From positions 1 to 33,532 of the forward strand of contig JACSRN010000124.1 in assembly GCA_014879735.1 (NCBI GenBank): a stretch of 33,532 bases of DNA, given 5' to 3'. Below the pieces are notes generated by a model. The model worked only from the letters and a program-made list of their open reading frames with translations. It was not told the DNA's origin and made no database searches. Shown in pieces: positions 7,936-15,372 of this stretch (position 1 is the first letter of the stretch; every line of letters starts with the position of its first letter). The DNA is from Paracoccaceae bacterium (GTDB lineage Bacteria; Pseudomonadota; Alphaproteobacteria; Rhodobacterales; Rhodobacteraceae). Made by a program: the position numbers and the translations under genes.

Positions 7936-8498
7936 GTCCTGGCAAGGTCTGCCCCAGGACTTCGGCCGCGCGCCCTTTGCCGGGGATCTCGCGCGCCCCA
8001 GGGTCGGCCGGGGCTGGCGTCATGGGCTGCCGGGGCGGGCGCCGTGGGCCACGGTCCCGGCTTTGGACGACGTCCGGCCCAGGCGCCGTTCCGGCGCGGC
8101 CCGGTCGATGCCTGGCCCCGACGCAATCGCCGCCCGCCCCTGCCCGGCCAATGAGACGCAGAGGCTGGCCCTGCGGCCCGCGGATCGGCCGGCCGCCGGG
8201 GCCGCACGGCGCCGCCGGGGTGCAAGCCGCCCGCGGCGGAGACCCTGACGGCCGTACCTCATCCAGCCGTACCACCTCCAGCCATACCCTCTCCGGCCGT
8301 ATCGCCTCCAGCCGGACCGGCCGGTTGGCCGGGATGGTTCCACGGCATGATCCGCCGGTCCCCGGCATCCCGCCTCCCCCGGGGGCTGGCCGGCTCGCCG
8401 GGCTGCCGCGTCCCGGGGGGCAATTGCCCCTTCCCGGCGCTCGGCGGGCTGGCAGGCGCATCGCGCCGGCTCCCGCCAGGGGGATCGGAAATGAAGAC
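7936..8498. other. Non-coding spacer between convergent transcription units
   Basis: About 560 bp of very GC-rich sequence separate the PPC-like gene 2 terminator from the trypsin-like gene terminator. Open frames here lack coding character. The only structure I see is the 15-bp degenerate tandem repeat at 8249-8322. Confidence 0.6.
8249..8322. repeat. Degenerate 15-bp tandem repeat, about 5 units
   Basis: Units at 8263-8277, 8278-8292, 8293-8307 and 8308-8322 follow the pattern CCAGCCGTACCACCT with 3 to 5 changes each; a fifth partial unit starts at 8249. Because 15 is divisible by three, an open minus-strand frame reads 5-residue repeats here (RLEAI-RPERV-WLEVV), but that frame does not look like a real gene. 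Confidence 0.7.
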
Positions 8499-8526
8499 CC
8501 CCTCCCCTCGGCAAGAGGGGAAGGGG
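8499..8526 (-). terminator. Hairpin terminator after the trypsin-like gene
   Basis: Arms at 8499-8509 and 8515-8526 pair over 11 bp with one bulge and a 5-nt loop. On the minus strand a T-containing tail (tcttcattt) follows. It lies about 47 bp downstream of the stop codon at 8574. Confidence 0.55.
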
Positions 8527-8573
8527 CATCGGCCAAAGCCCGGGTGCTCTGTGCCGGCGACTGGAGGTGCCGG

Positions 8574-9641
8574 TCAGGGATTGGCCGAGATCACCTCGTT
8601 CAGCCACGGCACGAATCTCGACACATTGGTATAGGCCGAGAACATTGCCTTTTCCTCGCAGCCGTGCCCGGCCGATCCGGTCAGACCCCAACTGACGATG
8701 CCGGCCTGGATATAGCTGCCATCCTCCAGCGGCACCACCAGCGGGCCGCCCGAATCGCCGCTGCAGCTGGTCTTGCCGCCCTCGAAAGTGCCCGAGCAGA
8801 TCATGTTCTCGCTCATCGGCTGGGGTGCTGCGGCAACAAGCTGGTCCCACAGCGGATAGGCCGCATCGTCGCCCACATCGAGCGCCATCACCGCATAGGA
8901 AAAGCCCTGCGCCGCATCCTCGGCCCGCGCCTCCATCATCGCGGTGTTGCACATCTCGCGGTCAAGCATCTGGATTTGTGCTTCGCGCAGGTCGGCCGAG
9001 GGCGTGCCGCCGTTCTGCAGGCCCCAGCCGGTGACGATCGTGGTGATGCCGGGCTGCTGCAGGATGTCACCGAAGGCCGCGTCGGGCACCTCGACCGTCT
9101 TGTAGGGCGCGGTCGGCTTGCGGGCCAGCTTGATCAGGGCGATGTCATAGTCGAACTGGTCGGCGGTATAGCTCGGGTGGTAGTGGATCGCCTCGACCGG
9201 CACGCGGTCGCCGGTTCCGTCAAGCTTGTTCGTGCCGACAAGGATCGAGATCTCGCCGGGCTGGACGATGATCTCGTTGCCCTGCTCGTCGGGCCAGACC
9301 ACGCAATGCGCGGCCGTCAGCACCCATTGGTCCAGCACCATCGAGCCGCCGCAGAACTGGCTGTCGACGCCGACCGGCTTGTCGGCCATGGTCAGCGCCA
9401 CCTGCCAGGGCCATTCGCCCTGATCGGCAAGCTGGCCGCCGACCACCTTGGCACCGGCCGGATCGGCCGCCGCCTCGGCGGCATCACGCGCGGCCTTCTT
9501 GCCCGATGCGGCATATTCGAAGGGCGAGGCGGTCGACGCGTCGATGGCGGGGGCTGCGGGCGCGGCCGTCTCCGCCAGCGCCGGCAGCGCCGCCCAGACC
9601 AGTGCCAGCGCGGCAAGGGAGGAGGAAAGCGAACGGGTCAT
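8574..9641 (-). CDS. Secreted chymotrypsin-fold serine protease zymogen (S1A)
   Basis: The protein has 355 residues with a signal peptide (MTRSLSSSLAALALVWAALPALA) and a propeptide of about 42 residues ending at Lys65. The mature N-terminus would be VVGGQ, the IVGG-type motif that inserts to form the oxyanion hole. The catalytic triad is His112 (LTAAHC), Asp166 (DYDIALIKL) and Ser297 (GDSGGP). The S1 base residue (chymotrypsin position 189) is Thr291 rather than the trypsin Asp, and position 226 appears to be Ser, so basic P1 preference is not expected. Its start codon overlaps the caspase stop by ATGA, implying translational coupling and cotranscription. Conversion after Lys65 would activate it; the neighbouring caspase is a candidate activator (inference). 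Confidence 0.93.
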   Translation of the reverse strand: MTRSLSSSLAALALVWAALPALAETAAPAAPAIDASTASPFEYAASGKKAARDAAEAAADPAGAKVVGGQLADQGEWPWQVALTMADKPVGVDSQFCGGSMVLDQWVLTAAHCVVWPDEQGNEIIVQPGEISILVGTNKLDGTGDRVPVEAIHYHPSYTADQFDYDIALIKLARKPTAPYKTVEVPDAAFGDILQQPGITTIVTGWGLQNGGTPSADLREAQIQMLDREMCNTAMMEARAEDAAQGFSYAVMALDVGDDAAYPLWDQLVAAAPQPMSENMICSGTFEGGKTSCSGDSGGPLVVPLEDGSYIQAGIVSWGLTGSAGHGCEEKAMFSAYTNVSRFVPWLNEVISANP

Positions 9642-11635
9642 TGCAATGTCCTTTCTATCTCAAACGGGGTCACACCGACCCCGGGGTTCAGGCGCACGAT
9701 CTGGCGGATCATCGTCAGCGCGGCGGGTTTCAGGGAGAAGCCGCGCATCGCGGCGCCGTCTTCGGTCGTCAGCCGGTCCTCCAGCCACAGCGCCATGGCA
9801 TCCGAGGCGCCGGCATAGGCCCGGGTCATTTCGGGGGTGGCCAGGCGGGTCAGGTCGACGCGCTGGCCGCTGTCCTTGTCGACCGGCACACCCAGGATCC
9901 ACAATTCCTCGGTTCCGGCCACGGCGCTGGCCTCGATCTGCAGCCCGATGCGGACGGATTCCCCCGGGGCCAGCCGGTTCACCATGTTCTGCTGCGGCCA
10001 GATCGGCTGCACGGTGAAGTCGGCCGCCATGTACAGGACCGAGACATCCTGCAGCTTGCCCGAGCGGTTGGTCAGCGTCAGCCAGAGCTGATCGCAGGGC
10101 GCGGCCGCGGGGCCGGTCCAGCTGCCGGCCGGGCCGGGGGCGGCACATTCCCCGCCCTCGACCGCCGCGGGCCGGCGCTCGATTGCCATCTCGATCACCG
10201 GGGCAGCGGTCAAGGCGCGGCCGGCCGCACCTGCCAGCGTCTCGCGCAGGCGAAGACCATGGGCCGCCGTCTCCAGCGCACGGGCCAGCGCATCGGCCTC
10301 GGTCTCGCCAGGCTCGCGTTGCACGCGGGGGGTGGAGCCGGGGCCGTCCGGGTCAAGGACGCCATCGCCACCCGCCAGCGCCACGGTTCCATCGACCAGG
10401 ATCGGAACCAGATCGGGTTTCACCCCCGGCGCGGGCAACGCGGCCTGCCATCCGGCATAATCCTGGCCATCGTCCGGATCGGCACGCACGGCAGCGGCCA
10501 GCACCAGCGGTTCTGGCGGCGGCGAAGCCGTCACCTCGGCCCAGAGCGCGCCTTCTGCTGGCGGCGCCGTCAGCGTGGCATCGCGGGCGGTGGCCCCGGC
10601 GACCATCGCCGCGCCCAGGGGATCGCCCCCCGCGCCCTCGGCGTAAAGCGCCAGTTCCGTACCGGCTTCGACGCCCTGCAGCAGCCCGGCTGCCAGCTTG
10701 CCATCCTCGATGCGAAAGCGTTGCATGCCGGCAGCCTCGCCGAAGACGCCGGCATCCAGCATCGGCCCCTCGCCTTCCGGCACCTGCCGGGCGGGACCCT
10801 GCACCATCGCATCTGCGGCGGCGCCCAGCACCTGCCGCCAGGTCGCCTGCGGTGCCGCAGCCAGCACCTGCGCCAGCCGCAGGGTGAATTCGCCATGCCA
10901 TTCGCCGGTGTCGCCCAGCGGATATTCATAGGACCGCTCGTCCGATTGCGAGGAGTAGAGAAAGACGTAATCCCCGCTCAGCCCGAGCGCCTGATCCGGC
11001 CCTTCGGCATCACCCGCGACATCCTCGGGAATGCCCAGATCCGTTTCGTCCAGCACCCGGGCCACACCCTCGCCCTCGACCGAGCGGAAGCCGGTGGCGG
11101 AATGGCAGGCGTCGATCAGGCCCACCAGCCTGACCCCGCGCGCCAACATGCCCTGGGCCCATTGCGCCAGTTCGTCGTCCAGAAGCGCATTCTCGACCAT
11201 GCCGATCTCGCCCTTCCAGCGGGCGGCATCGGCGGGCAGGAAGATCTCGTCATAGCCGCCGCCCTCGTCGCCGGACAGATCCGGCGCCTGGGCGCCATGG
11301 CCCGAGAAATAGAAAACCACGGTATCGCCGGGCTTCGCCGCGGCGGCGGTGGCATCCATCGCGGCCAGGATGCCGTCGCGGGTGGGCGCGCCGCTCGCCG
11401 CACCCTGGGGAAGACCCGCGGGCCCCGTCGTCAGGACCGTCATGTCGCGGGCGGCGACGCCGCGGGCGGCCAGCGTCTCGGCCATCAGCCGCACATCGTC
11501 CTCGGGGCCTTTCAGATCGGCATCCAGGACGGCATAGTCCCCGACCCCGATCAGCAGCGCATGCACCTCGGCCCGGGCCGCCGGGGCCGCAAGCGCGGCC
11601 GCAGCCGCAAGCGCATATGGAAGGATCCGTGTCAT
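9638..11635 (-). CDS. Secreted caspase-fold cysteine protease 1 (peptidase C14, orthocaspase-like)
   Basis: The protein has 665 residues. ATG 11635 was chosen because it begins a signal peptide (MTRILPYALAAAAALAAPAARA). The C14 domain runs from about 24 to 260. It has the catalytic dyad His113 (VVFYFSGHGAQ) and Cys177 (LVGLIDACHS), the YDEIFLPAD segment between them, and ENALLDDEL. The large C-terminal region ends with a beta-rich part (LWLTLTNRSGKLQDVSVLYM) resembling DUF4384-type domains that follow bacterial caspases. It is probably periplasmic or secreted. Family precedent (metacaspases, orthocaspases) indicates cleavage after Arg or Lys, not Asp. It overlaps the trypsin-like gene by 4 bp, and a putative own promoter and operator lie in the 72 bp upstream. 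The second caspase at 15998 is a distant paralogue. Confidence 0.92.
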   Translation of the reverse strand: MTRILPYALAAAAALAAPAARAEVHALLIGVGDYAVLDADLKGPEDDVRLMAETLAARGVAARDMTVLTTGPAGLPQGAASGAPTRDGILAAMDATAAAAKPGDTVVFYFSGHGAQAPDLSGDEGGGYDEIFLPADAARWKGEIGMVENALLDDELAQWAQGMLARGVRLVGLIDACHSATGFRSVEGEGVARVLDETDLGIPEDVAGDAEGPDQALGLSGDYVFLYSSQSDERSYEYPLGDTGEWHGEFTLRLAQVLAAAPQATWRQVLGAAADAMVQGPARQVPEGEGPMLDAGVFGEAAGMQRFRIEDGKLAAGLLQGVEAGTELALYAEGAGGDPLGAAMVAGATARDATLTAPPAEGALWAEVTASPPPEPLVLAAAVRADPDDGQDYAGWQAALPAPGVKPDLVPILVDGTVALAGGDGVLDPDGPGSTPRVQREPGETEADALARALETAAHGLRLRETLAGAAGRALTAAPVIEMAIERRPAAVEGGECAAPGPAGSWTGPAAAPCDQLWLTLTNRSGKLQDVSVLYMAADFTVQPIWPQQNMVNRLAPGESVRIGLQIEASAVAGTEELWILGVPVDKDSGQRVDLTRLATPEMTRAYAGASDAMALWLEDRLTTEDGAAMRGFSLKPAALTMIRQIVRLNPGVGVTPFEIERTLQ

Positions 11636-11642
11636 GCCGCTC

Positions 11643-11670
11643 AGATTAACGTCAGGAAAGCACTGTACAA
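11643..11670 (-). promoter_or_regulatory. Putative promoter of caspase 1
   Basis: On the minus strand, TTGTAC (complement of 11665-11670) and TAATCT (complement of 11643-11648) sit 16 bp apart just before ATG 11635. This leaves a very short leader. The operator-like element at 11686-11700 is centred about 25 bp upstream of the -35 box, a position suited to an activator. Assignment is by eye. Confidence 0.4.
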
Positions 11671-11685
11671 GTGCGGCCGAAAGCA

Positions 11686-11700
11686 TGACTGCATTTGTCA
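11686..11700 (+). promoter_or_regulatory. Operator-like element, copy 2 (TGAC-N3-ATTT-GTCA)
   Basis: TGACtgcATTTGTCA lies in the 72-bp gap between the histidine kinase stop and the caspase 1 start. It has the same half-sites, 7-bp spacing and ATTT as the copies at 6948-6962 and 15252-15266. Together with the -35/-10 candidate it suggests that caspase 1 and the trypsin-like gene are transcribed separately from the upstream signalling genes. Confidence 0.65.
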
Positions 11701-11707
11701 CCGCCCG

Positions 11708-13096
11708 CTAGGCCGGCGCCCTGGGCCAGGCGATTTCCACCGTCAGACCGCGATCGGTCCTGGGCAGGGACAGCCGCGCGCCATGGCGCAGGGCGATGGC
11801 GCGGACCAGCGCCAGGCCAAGACCGTGACCCTTGATGCCGCGGGCGCGGTCGCGCTCGGCCCGGGTGAACCGTTCGAACACCTCTTCGCCCATCCCCTCG
11901 GGCAGGCCCGGCCCGGTGTCGGCCACCCGCAGCACATGGCGGTCGGCGGCAAACAGCGTCAGCGTCAGGCTGTCGCCCGGCGCGCAATATTTGATCGCAT
12001 TGTCGAGCAGGTTGGCCACCATCTGCGCGATCAGGTTGCGGTCGCCCAGCACCCGCAGGCCCGGCGCGATCTCGGCCCGCGGGATCAGGCCCTTTTCCTC
12101 GGCCGGCGCCTCGTACAGCTCCCACATCTCGCCTGCCACCTGCGACAGGTCGACCGGCACCAGCCCGCCGCCGATGCCCTGATCCGCCTCGGCCCGGCTG
12201 ATGTCGAGGAGAGAATCGAAGACCCGGATCGCCTGCCGCATCTCGGCCCTTGCCTCGCGCACCACCTCCTCCTGGCCCTCTATCCGGTCCAGCCGGCCCA
12301 GCATCCGGTTCAGCGGCGTGCGCATCTCATGCGCGATGGTATCGGACAGCCGGTGCGTCGCACGGTTCAGATTGGCGATCCGGTCCAGCATCTGATGGAC
12401 ATGCCTCTCCAGCAGGCCGAATTCGTCGGGGCTGCGCGGTCCGGGCAGCCGCGCATCCAGATCGCCCGCCGCCACCCGGTCGGCCAGGTCATTCAGCCGC
12501 CCGATCCGCCCCATCACCTGCCGCGCCGCCAGCCAGCCCACCCCGGCCGCCGCCAGCGCAATGGCAACCAGCAGCCCCAGCATGCCATGGCGCAACGCCG
12601 CCAGCGTCTGGTCGACCGGCGCAAGCGACCGGCCGACCAGAAGCGGAAACCCCCCCGGCAATTCGCGCGCCACCATCAGCCAGGGCTGGCCATTGACCAG
12701 AATCTCGCGGGCGGGGTCGACGGTGAATCCCTGGCCCTGCGCATCCAGACCCTCGGGCCAGCTGGGCAGCGTGCCGGCCAGCACCTCGCCGCGCCGGTCG
12801 AGCAGCAGAAACATCTCCTCGCCGCCCGAGGTGGCCGAGCGATAGTTGATCGCCTCGCGCAGGGCGATGATGCGCCGCTGCTCGTAAAGCGCCGCAAGCC
12901 CGTCAAGATCGGCGGCAAGCAGCGTCCGCTGCGCCTCGGTCATCCGAAGGTCGACCAGCCGGTACTGCAGGCCCATGGCCAGCAGCGACAGGAGCGCCGC
13001 GCCCGCCGCCATGATCGCCGCCAGCCGCAGGGTGACGCGGGCCCGGATCGGGCGTTCGTCGGCGGGGCGTCCGGACGGCGCGGCCGGGGGCATCAC
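11708..13096 (-). CDS. Two-component sensor histidine kinase (HAMP)
   Basis: The protein has 462 residues. The order is a cytoplasmic N-tail, TM1 (about 24-44), an extracytoplasmic sensor region (about 45-168), TM2 (about 169-190), HAMP (about 191-245), and a DHp domain with phospho-acceptor His256 in SDTIAHEMRTPLN. The HATPase domain follows, with N box NLIAQMVANLLDNAIKY, G1 VADTGPGLP and G2 GHGLGLALV. It is an inner-membrane kinase that phosphorylates the adjacent regulator. Its start overlaps the regulator stop by 4 bp (ATGA). The sensor loop contains FLLLDRRGEVLAGTLPSWPE, not assigned to a named family. Placement between an HtrA-like protease and a caspase suggests an envelope or proteolysis-related signal, which is inference. 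Confidence 0.95.
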   Translation of the reverse strand: MMPPAAPSGRPADERPIRARVTLRLAAIMAAGAALLSLLAMGLQYRLVDLRMTEAQRTLLAADLDGLAALYEQRRIIALREAINYRSATSGGEEMFLLLDRRGEVLAGTLPSWPEGLDAQGQGFTVDPAREILVNGQPWLMVARELPGGFPLLVGRSLAPVDQTLAALRHGMLGLLVAIALAAAGVGWLAARQVMGRIGRLNDLADRVAAGDLDARLPGPRSPDEFGLLERHVHQMLDRIANLNRATHRLSDTIAHEMRTPLNRMLGRLDRIEGQEEVVREARAEMRQAIRVFDSLLDISRAEADQGIGGGLVPVDLSQVAGEMWELYEAPAEEKGLIPRAEIAPGLRVLGDRNLIAQMVANLLDNAIKYCAPGDSLTLTLFAADRHVLRVADTGPGLPEGMGEEVFERFTRAERDRARGIKGHGLGLALVRAIALRHGARLSLPRTDRGLTVEIAWPRAPA

Positions 13097-13788
13097 ACCC
13101 CGGCGGGGGGCAGGGGTGCAAAGATATAGCCTTCGCCGCGGGCGGTCTGGATCGCCTGGCTGCCGGCCTCCTCCAGCTTGCGCCGCAACCGCCCGACATG
13201 GACGTCGACCACATTCGTGCCGGGGTCGAAATGCAGATTCCAGACATTTTCCAGAAGCTGCATCCGCGTCACCACCTGGCCGGCATTGCGGGCAAAGTAG
13301 ATCAGCAGCTCGAACTCCTTCGGCGATACGGCGACATGCGCGCGCCTTACATGCACGGTGCGCGCCTTGAGGCGAATTTCCAGCTCGCCAAAGGCCATCA
13401 GGTCGTTGTCCAGAACCTGCATCGTTCCGCGGCGCAGCAGCGCGCGCAGCCGGGCGCGCAGCTCCTCGGCCTCGAAGGGCTTGGGCAGATAGTCGTCCGC
13501 CCCCTTCTCCAGCCCCTCGACCCGGTTTGCCGCGCGCCCCAGTGCCGAGAGGATCAGGATCAACGCCCGGCTGCCGCCGGCGCGGATGCGCGCCATGCCT
13601 TCCACCCCATCGCCCCCGGGCAGCATCCGGTCAAGGACGATGACCCGGTAGTCGCCCGCGGCGGCCTCGGCGATCCCGCTCTCCAGCGTGTCGCGGTGAA
13701 CGGAAGCACAGCCCAGGGCCTCGACTTCGCGGGTCACGGCGGCGGCGATTTCTGCATCGTCCTCGACGATCAGGATACGGTCGGTCAT
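13093..13788 (-). CDS. OmpR/PhoB-type response regulator
   Basis: The protein has 231 residues from ATG 13788, chosen over an upstream in-frame TTG because AGGAGG lies just before it. The receiver domain has acidic residues in ILIVEDD, phospho-acceptor Asp53 (VIVLDRMLPGGDG) and the Lys of LPKPF. The C-terminal winged helix (about 130-228) carries VSPKEFELLIYFARN and TNVVDVHVGRLRRKL, typical of the OmpR/PhoB class. It is the partner of the kinase at 11708. It may bind the TGAC-N3-ATTT-GTCA elements that recur in this cluster. It is 21 bp downstream of the HtrA-like gene. Confidence 0.95.
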   Translation of the reverse strand: MTDRILIVEDDAEIAAAVTREVEALGCASVHRDTLESGIAEAAAGDYRVIVLDRMLPGGDGVEGMARIRAGGSRALILILSALGRAANRVEGLEKGADDYLPKPFEAEELRARLRALLRRGTMQVLDNDLMAFGELEIRLKARTVHVRRAHVAVSPKEFELLIYFARNAGQVVTRMQLLENVWNLHFDPGTNVVDVHVGRLRRKLEEAGSQAIQTARGEGYIFAPLPPAGV

Positions 13789-13809
13789 GGCACCCTCCTG
13801 CAATCAGGT

Positions 13810-15183
13810 TCAGAACACCACGACCGCCGGGTCAAGCACATTCGCGCCGCCGACCGGCCGGACACCGGGTTCGGATGCCCCCCAGGGGTCGAGATAGATA
13901 TGCCGGGTCTGCCCGCCGGGCGCCGCGACCAGGATCAGCGCCGGCTCGGTGATCTCCAGCGCCGCAAGCGCCGCCGCGTCCATCTCTGCGCCATTGACCG
14001 ACAGGATGCGGTCGCCCTTGGCAAGCCCGGCAAACAGCGCCGGCGAATTCTGGGTGACATCCTTCACGACGCCGTCCGCGCCCAGCACCACGCCCAGCGC
14101 ACCGAGGCGATAGCTGGCAACCCGGGCCGGCGTGCCCATCGAGGCGGGCAGTTCACGCACCTTCAGCCCGATCGAGGGTGCCTCGTCCGCGGTTTCGAAG
14201 GCCAGTGCCAGCGTCAGATCCTCGGTGCCGCGACGCACGCCAAGGGTTGCCACACCGTCGGGCTGCGCGGTCTCGATGGCAAAGGCGAAATCGCCGGGGT
14301 TCGCCAGCGCCTGGCCGTCGACGGCCAGAATGACGTCGCCCGGCAGCAGGCCGGATGCCGCCGCAAGCCCGCCGCGGGTCGTGGCATCGACCAGCAACCC
14401 GGTCGTCGGCACGCCCAGCGCCGCGGCCACCTTGCGGTCGACGGGTCGCGCCGTCAGCCCGAGCTTGGGCAGCGGTGCCAGCGTCTCGTCGATCAGGCCC
14501 TGCACGATGCGGTCCAGATCCGGGGTCGCTATGGCATAGGCAATGCCGACGAACATCCGGCTGCCATCCGCGATCTGGCTGTTCATGCCCAGAAGCCGGC
14601 CCTCGGCATCGACCAGCGGCCCGCCGGAAGAGCCCGGGTTCACCGCAGCATCATGCTGCACCATCTTCAGCGGCACCGTGATTTCGACCTGCCGGGCCGT
14701 GGCCGAGATCCGTCCCTCGGTAAGTGTGAACTCGATCCCGAGGGGGGCCCCCAGCGCATAGACCTCGTCGCCAAGCCCGGCAGGGACCGCCGCGGGCGCA
14801 AGGCCCCGGCGGGGTTGACCATCCTCGCGCGGGGGAAGCGAGATCACCGCCACATCCCGCGTCTCATCCCTGGCGATCACCGATCCGACGACGGCCTCGC
14901 CGTGCCGGTCGACCAGGACCACCTCCTCGGCGTCCCCCACCACATGGGCGTTGGTGACGGCCACCACCGCCTCGTCGCCCCAAAGGAAGGCCGAGCCGAG
15001 AAAGCGCTCCTCGGCATCGTCCGACCGCACCACCAGCACGGCATCCATTGCCGATTCCAGCGGCGCATCCCCTGCCCCGGCCGGCGCGGCAACAACTGCC
15101 CCCGCCGCAACCAGAAAACACGTCACAACCATCGGCACCAATCGCACGCCCATGGCGCGGACTCCGGTCTTGATCGAAAGCAT
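13810..15183 (-). CDS. HtrA/Deg-like serine protease with PDZ domains, exported
   Basis: The protein has 457 residues from ATG 15183 (AGGA just upstream; an in-frame ATG at 15213 would add ten residues). The signal peptide is around MGVRLVPMVVTCFLVAAGAV. The protease domain has His80 (VTNAHVVGD), Asp110 (TRDVAVISL) and Ser186 (NPGSSGGPLVD), the Deg-type triad. Two PDZ-like modules follow, with GLAAASGLLPGDVILAVDGQ and SPALFAGLAKGDRILSVNG. It presumably acts in the periplasm on misfolded or regulatory substrates. It is the first gene of the run that continues with the response regulator and kinase, reminiscent of other envelope-stress loci that pair Deg proteases with signalling genes. Its promoter region is shared with the divergent PPC-like gene 3 and contains operator copy 3. 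Confidence 0.92.
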   Translation of the reverse strand: MLSIKTGVRAMGVRLVPMVVTCFLVAAGAVVAAPAGAGDAPLESAMDAVLVVRSDDAEERFLGSAFLWGDEAVVAVTNAHVVGDAEEVVLVDRHGEAVVGSVIARDETRDVAVISLPPREDGQPRRGLAPAAVPAGLGDEVYALGAPLGIEFTLTEGRISATARQVEITVPLKMVQHDAAVNPGSSGGPLVDAEGRLLGMNSQIADGSRMFVGIAYAIATPDLDRIVQGLIDETLAPLPKLGLTARPVDRKVAAALGVPTTGLLVDATTRGGLAAASGLLPGDVILAVDGQALANPGDFAFAIETAQPDGVATLGVRRGTEDLTLALAFETADEAPSIGLKVRELPASMGTPARVASYRLGALGVVLGADGVVKDVTQNSPALFAGLAKGDRILSVNGAEMDAAALAALEITEPALILVAAPGGQTRHIYLDPWGASEPGVRPVGGANVLDPAVVVF

Positions 15184-15251
15184 CTTGTCCTGTTCCTTGG
15201 GTAACTGCCCCATGGTCCGGGAAGCTACGCGCCTGCCCGTCCGGGGTCACA

Positions 15252-15266
15252 TGACAAATCCGGTCA
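15252..15266 (-). promoter_or_regulatory. Operator-like element, copy 3 (TGAC-N3-ATTT-GTCA)
   Basis: On the minus strand this reads TGACcggATTTGTCA, extended to CATGAC/GTCATG. It sits in the 189-bp divergent spacer, about 69 bp upstream of the HtrA-like start and 106 bp upstream of PPC-like gene 3. Half-sites, spacing and ATTT match copies 1 and 2. A single bound site could serve both directions. Confidence 0.65.
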
Positions 15267-15372
15267 TGAAGGAATTGTGGATTTACAGATGGATGTACGG
15301 ATCGCATCCTCTGTTCGACCGATGAACCCGCGCGCCGCGCCCCGGTGGCTGCCGCACAGCAAGAACGAGACG

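Noticed and set aside
8249-8322. CRISPR array
   Set aside because: Units are contiguous without unique spacers and are degenerate, so this is a plain tandem repeat. No cas genes are present.
7904-8536. A possible minus-strand gene with 5-residue repeats
   Set aside because: It is dominated by Gly, Pro and Arg, with no motif and no ribosome binding site. It crosses both terminator hairpins, and the repeat is explained by 15-bp DNA repeats.
9506-13129. A 1207-codon plus-strand open frame
   Set aside because: It is antisense across the trypsin-like gene, caspase 1 and the kinase, which have complete catalytic motifs. Composition is typical of an antisense GC frame.
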